Notes under the pieces: model-generated
The model's database searches: none
Seen by the model: the letters and a program-made list of their open reading frames with translations, nothing else
Told to the model about the DNA's origin: nothing
Position numbers and translations under genes: made by a program
Shown: positions 61,613-64,000 of the stretch, piece after piece
How positions within the stretch are numbered: position 1 is the first letter of the stretch
How the letters are laid out: each line of letters starts with the position of its first letter
Source of the DNA: Flavobacteriales bacterium
GTDB taxonomy: Bacteria; Bacteroidota; Bacteroidia; UBA10329
Length of the DNA stretch: 64,000 nt
Direction of reading: 5' to 3'
Assembly: GCA_021739695.1 (NCBI GenBank)
Contig: JAIPBM010000003.1
Coordinates: 164,439-228,438 of the forward strand

Positions 61613-62476
61613 ATGGGACTAAACATTCAAGGAGTAGCAACCAGCCACAAAGGAGCTGGTCTTTCGGAAATTGCCGAAATCATCAGTATCGAGGTTTCGA
61701 AAAAATTGTCTGACTGCACATTTGAAGAGGCACTTTCAAACGGTGTAGCAGCTAATGACATTTACTTCATACAGACTAACAAAGGGGCAATGATAATAGC
61801 CGGAGAAGACTTTCCAGTTATGGAAATTCCAATGAAGGCGTTATCAGAAAATGACGGGAAAACTGTAAAGTTCATGTATGGCGAAACTTCAATGGTATTT
61901 TACTTTGAATACCATGAGAATGGAGCCATTTTACGAAGGAAAATTGTTGTTGAAGGCGAAACAAGCCACGAAGCAGGTAAGGCCTTAGATATAGAGCATT
62001 CAGGAATTGAAGTGGATGAGGTAATTACCCAACTCATGCTTCGAGTATCAGGTGATGATATTAACACGATAGAATTGGATCATCCAATTGATAGACACAG
62101 GTACATTGGAAGAAAAGAGACAAGCAAACCTTCTAATCAAAGCAATCAAACGGCACCAAACTCTGGTGGAAGTATTGATGAAAAAGAACAGGCGACACAA
62201 ACACCAAACATCAAGACAGGATTTTTGGTTAGAGCATTGAAAATAGGATTGGGCTTGCTGCTTTTATTCGTTGGTCTAATACTCTGTATTAGCGTACTAT
62301 TCACATCAAAAACGACCTTATTTGGAAGCATTTTCAACCTTATGAATGGGCCTGAAAACGACTTTGGTGGATACGAATATGGGTATAATGCTGCAATATT
62401 TGTAGTTGGATGCTTGTTTTTGTCGCTAGCTTATTTTCTTTTCAAAAAAGGAGTTAAACTGATTAAGGGAAAATGA
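61613..62476 (+). CDS. Hypothetical membrane protein
   Basis: 287 residues: a soluble N-terminal domain of about 190 residues (NIQGVATSHKGAGLSEIAEI), a Gln/Ser-rich linker (KPSNQSNQTAPNSGGSIDEK), then two membrane segments (IGLGLLLLFVGLILCISVLF and NAAIFVVGCLFLSLAYFLF). No family recognised. Confidence 0.55.
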   Translation: MGLNIQGVATSHKGAGLSEIAEIISIEVSKKLSDCTFEEALSNGVAANDIYFIQTNKGAMIIAGEDFPVMEIPMKALSENDGKTVKFMYGETSMVFYFEYHENGAILRRKIVVEGETSHEAGKALDIEHSGIEVDEVITQLMLRVSGDDINTIELDHPIDRHRYIGRKETSKPSNQSNQTAPNSGGSIDEKEQATQTPNIKTGFLVRALKIGLGLLLLFVGLILCISVLFTSKTTLFGSIFNLMNGPENDFGGYEYGYNAAIFVVGCLFLSLAYFLFKKGVKLIKGK

Positions 62477-62685
62477 GTGAAGCCCTATTTTTCACTGTCG
62501 TAAAGCATTGGCAAGTATTTTACATGATGCATGAATGGTTCTGCTGCATTGACTTTTTTTTGAATAAATATTTGAAATCTCTCTGATGGCCTCATGTTTA
62601 GAATTCAGTTTTTAGTGTCTCATTTCGCTTTAGAACCTAATCCAACATCCATTACCTTGACCAAGAAATCTTCTACATTTCATCT

Positions 62686-63699
62686 ATGGAATTAGGTCAT
62701 CTGATTGAACAGACTGTTCGGCAAAAGTACTTGGAGCCCAAGAAGTTGGCGTTGATAGAAAAACTGGTTGACTTTATCCTACACAAAGCACCAACTATGC
62801 TATCCGATCATCAAAACCTTGTTGTAATCAATTTTGAATACGACTCGCAGCATTATTTTTCATTTACGGGTTATCCAGACCCTTCCATTGTCGATCAGTA
62901 TCACTGGCTTGACCAATTTACAATTGACGTTAGTGAGGAAAACGACAATGAAACCTTAGACAGAATTCTTGACGAAATCAACGTATTCGAAAACGATGAC
63001 TGGATACTTGAGCATCGTGAAACAGGAATCACATTCGAGCATTACAACCTCTTTTCTCGTTTAGTGGAGGAATTCTTTGCAGACTGCTGGAAACGAGCCA
63101 AAATCAATTCAATCAGCTCTTACAGGTGTTTTCTCTTTATACATGATTTGTACGATGGTATTGACTGTGATACAGGACTGCCAGCAAGTGACGGGGATGT
63201 TCAAGATATTCTAAGAAAAGAAGGGACAACCTTTACAGAGTATCCTCGACCTGATCCATGGAGCTTTTCAAGCCTAGACCACAAACTCAAGGACTTTTGG
63301 TCAAATAGGAAAGCTGTTTATTCAAACCTTCATAAGATGTCGAATGGAGTGCTTCAAGGAACTTGCACCATTGAAATAGAAAATGGGAAACATTTCGTGT
63401 TAGGAGATAATTGCGGTGGACCTGGAACTTGGTCTGGAGACACTTTTCAGAAGCCCGACAACTTATTTTTTCTGCCTGTCTGGAGAAAGAGTATCTGGGG
63501 TAAGTCGTATCAAGAAATCGCTTCCTTTAATGTTGGTGAACAGAAAATCACCTTTTTCAAAAGGCGATTTGAACTTGTTGAAATTCATCATCTTTATCAA
63601 GGAAGTCTCGAGGGGTTTCAATGGAAAAATGGAGAAAAGGAGAGGTTTTGGATGAAACTGGAATCTGAACCAATAAGACGGACATTGGAACTTTCTTAA
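62686..63699 (+). CDS. Hypothetical protein
   Basis: 337 residues, soluble, rich in aromatic and acidic residues (NFEYDSQHYFSFTGYPDPS, FSRLVEEFFADCWKRAK). No motif recognised; size and composition resemble orphan accessory proteins. The 209-bp gap before it shows nothing. Confidence 0.5.
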   Translation: MELGHLIEQTVRQKYLEPKKLALIEKLVDFILHKAPTMLSDHQNLVVINFEYDSQHYFSFTGYPDPSIVDQYHWLDQFTIDVSEENDNETLDRILDEINVFENDDWILEHRETGITFEHYNLFSRLVEEFFADCWKRAKINSISSYRCFLFIHDLYDGIDCDTGLPASDGDVQDILRKEGTTFTEYPRPDPWSFSSLDHKLKDFWSNRKAVYSNLHKMSNGVLQGTCTIEIENGKHFVLGDNCGGPGTWSGDTFQKPDNLFFLPVWRKSIWGKSYQEIASFNVGEQKITFFKRRFELVEIHHLYQGSLEGFQWKNGEKERFWMKLESEPIRRTLELS

Positions 63700-64000
63700 A
63701 GCAAGTTATACACGCTCACTATGTCCAAGTAATCACTTACGACAACACCTATTCAAAAACTTAGTCTTCAAACATTCGTCACCTACAAAGAAAGTTACTG
63801 TCAGACATAAGAGCAGAAGACAATGTGGAGTTTAAAGCTTGAATAGTCGACAAAGAAAAATTAACCCCAACAAAGAACTGAGGTAAAAACCAAGACTTAC
63901 TAAAAGTTTATTTTCTATCATTTTTCTTCTTTTCAGGGTGTAGGATTCTATGACCATTAGCGGTCAATTTCAATTCTGAATACGGAATGCAGCGTTTTAA
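63700..64000. other. Window end, no complete gene
   Basis: 301 bp, AT-rich. A - strand frame open from the window edge to a stop at 63908-63910 (LKRCIPYSELKLTANGHRIL...) might be the end of a gene lying beyond the window, but 30 codons are too few to tell. Confidence 0.3.

Overview
The window comes from a bacterium of the phylum Bacteroidota, most likely a Flavobacteriales-type lineage. The evidence is a PorP/SprF type IX secretion protein, a surface protein with a C-terminal T9SS sorting tail, a TonB-dependent B12 receptor paired with a BtuG-like propeller lipoprotein, the Bacteroidota arginine cluster with an N-acylornithine carbamoyltransferase (ArgF'), TAnnTTTG promoter elements and few Shine-Dalgarno sites. 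GC content looks moderate through most of the window and drops in the last 4 kb. No rRNA, tRNA, CRISPR array, phage or transposase gene was recognised.

Layout. 1-17.5 kb is mostly housekeeping: the end of a MoeB/ThiF-rhodanese gene, a DUF368 lipid-carrier transporter, aroE, a MoxR-type AAA ATPase and its VWA partner split by an intact MntA/HepT toxin-antitoxin module, rlmF, a DUF349 protein, a Crp-family regulator, SlyD, a Na/Pi cotransporter, an Old Yellow Enzyme gene behind a perfect palindrome, and the three-gene transhydrogenase operon pntAA-pntAB-pntB, interrupted by a hairpin repeat. 17.5-25.4 kb is an accessory stretch of small secreted or lipoprotein genes embedded in repeats. 25.4-47.7 kb holds two large secreted proteins of unknown function, a DEAD-box-type helicase, a cobalamin riboswitch with btuB and btuG-like genes, a NapH-type ferredoxin and FAD oxidoreductase pair, rraA, an SDR, a T9SS cargo protein, a universal stress protein, a CDF transporter operon and a fatty-acid hydroxylase family protein. 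48.0-56.4 kb is the arginine cluster (GNAT-argG-argC-argD-argF'-argB-argE, then argH). 56.4-64 kb is accessory: a MITE-like pair flanking porP/sprF, another repeat array beside a small HTH gene, and AT-rich hypothetical genes.

The most unusual content is repetitive. Four arrays (19.73, 20.08, 22.79 and 58.95 kb) share an exact 21-bp period, two B-DNA turns or seven codons, but each has its own core motif. Two are built on 11 AGCT cores each. One reverses orientation in the middle. One reads as heptapeptide repeats in a small ORF divergent from an HTH gene. A hairpin-bearing repeat of about 60 bp is scattered among the first three. Separately, two 222/221-bp elements have near-perfect terminal inverted repeats, and a structured repeat of about 121 bp occurs twice with compensatory changes in one stem, which suggests RNA.

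How the genes work together: the arginine cluster encodes a complete route from glutamate to arginine through acylated citrulline. The riboswitch, BtuB and BtuG-like genes form a B12 capture unit. PntAA/AB/B couples NADPH formation to proton flow. All assignments rest on reading motifs by eye; no database search was run.
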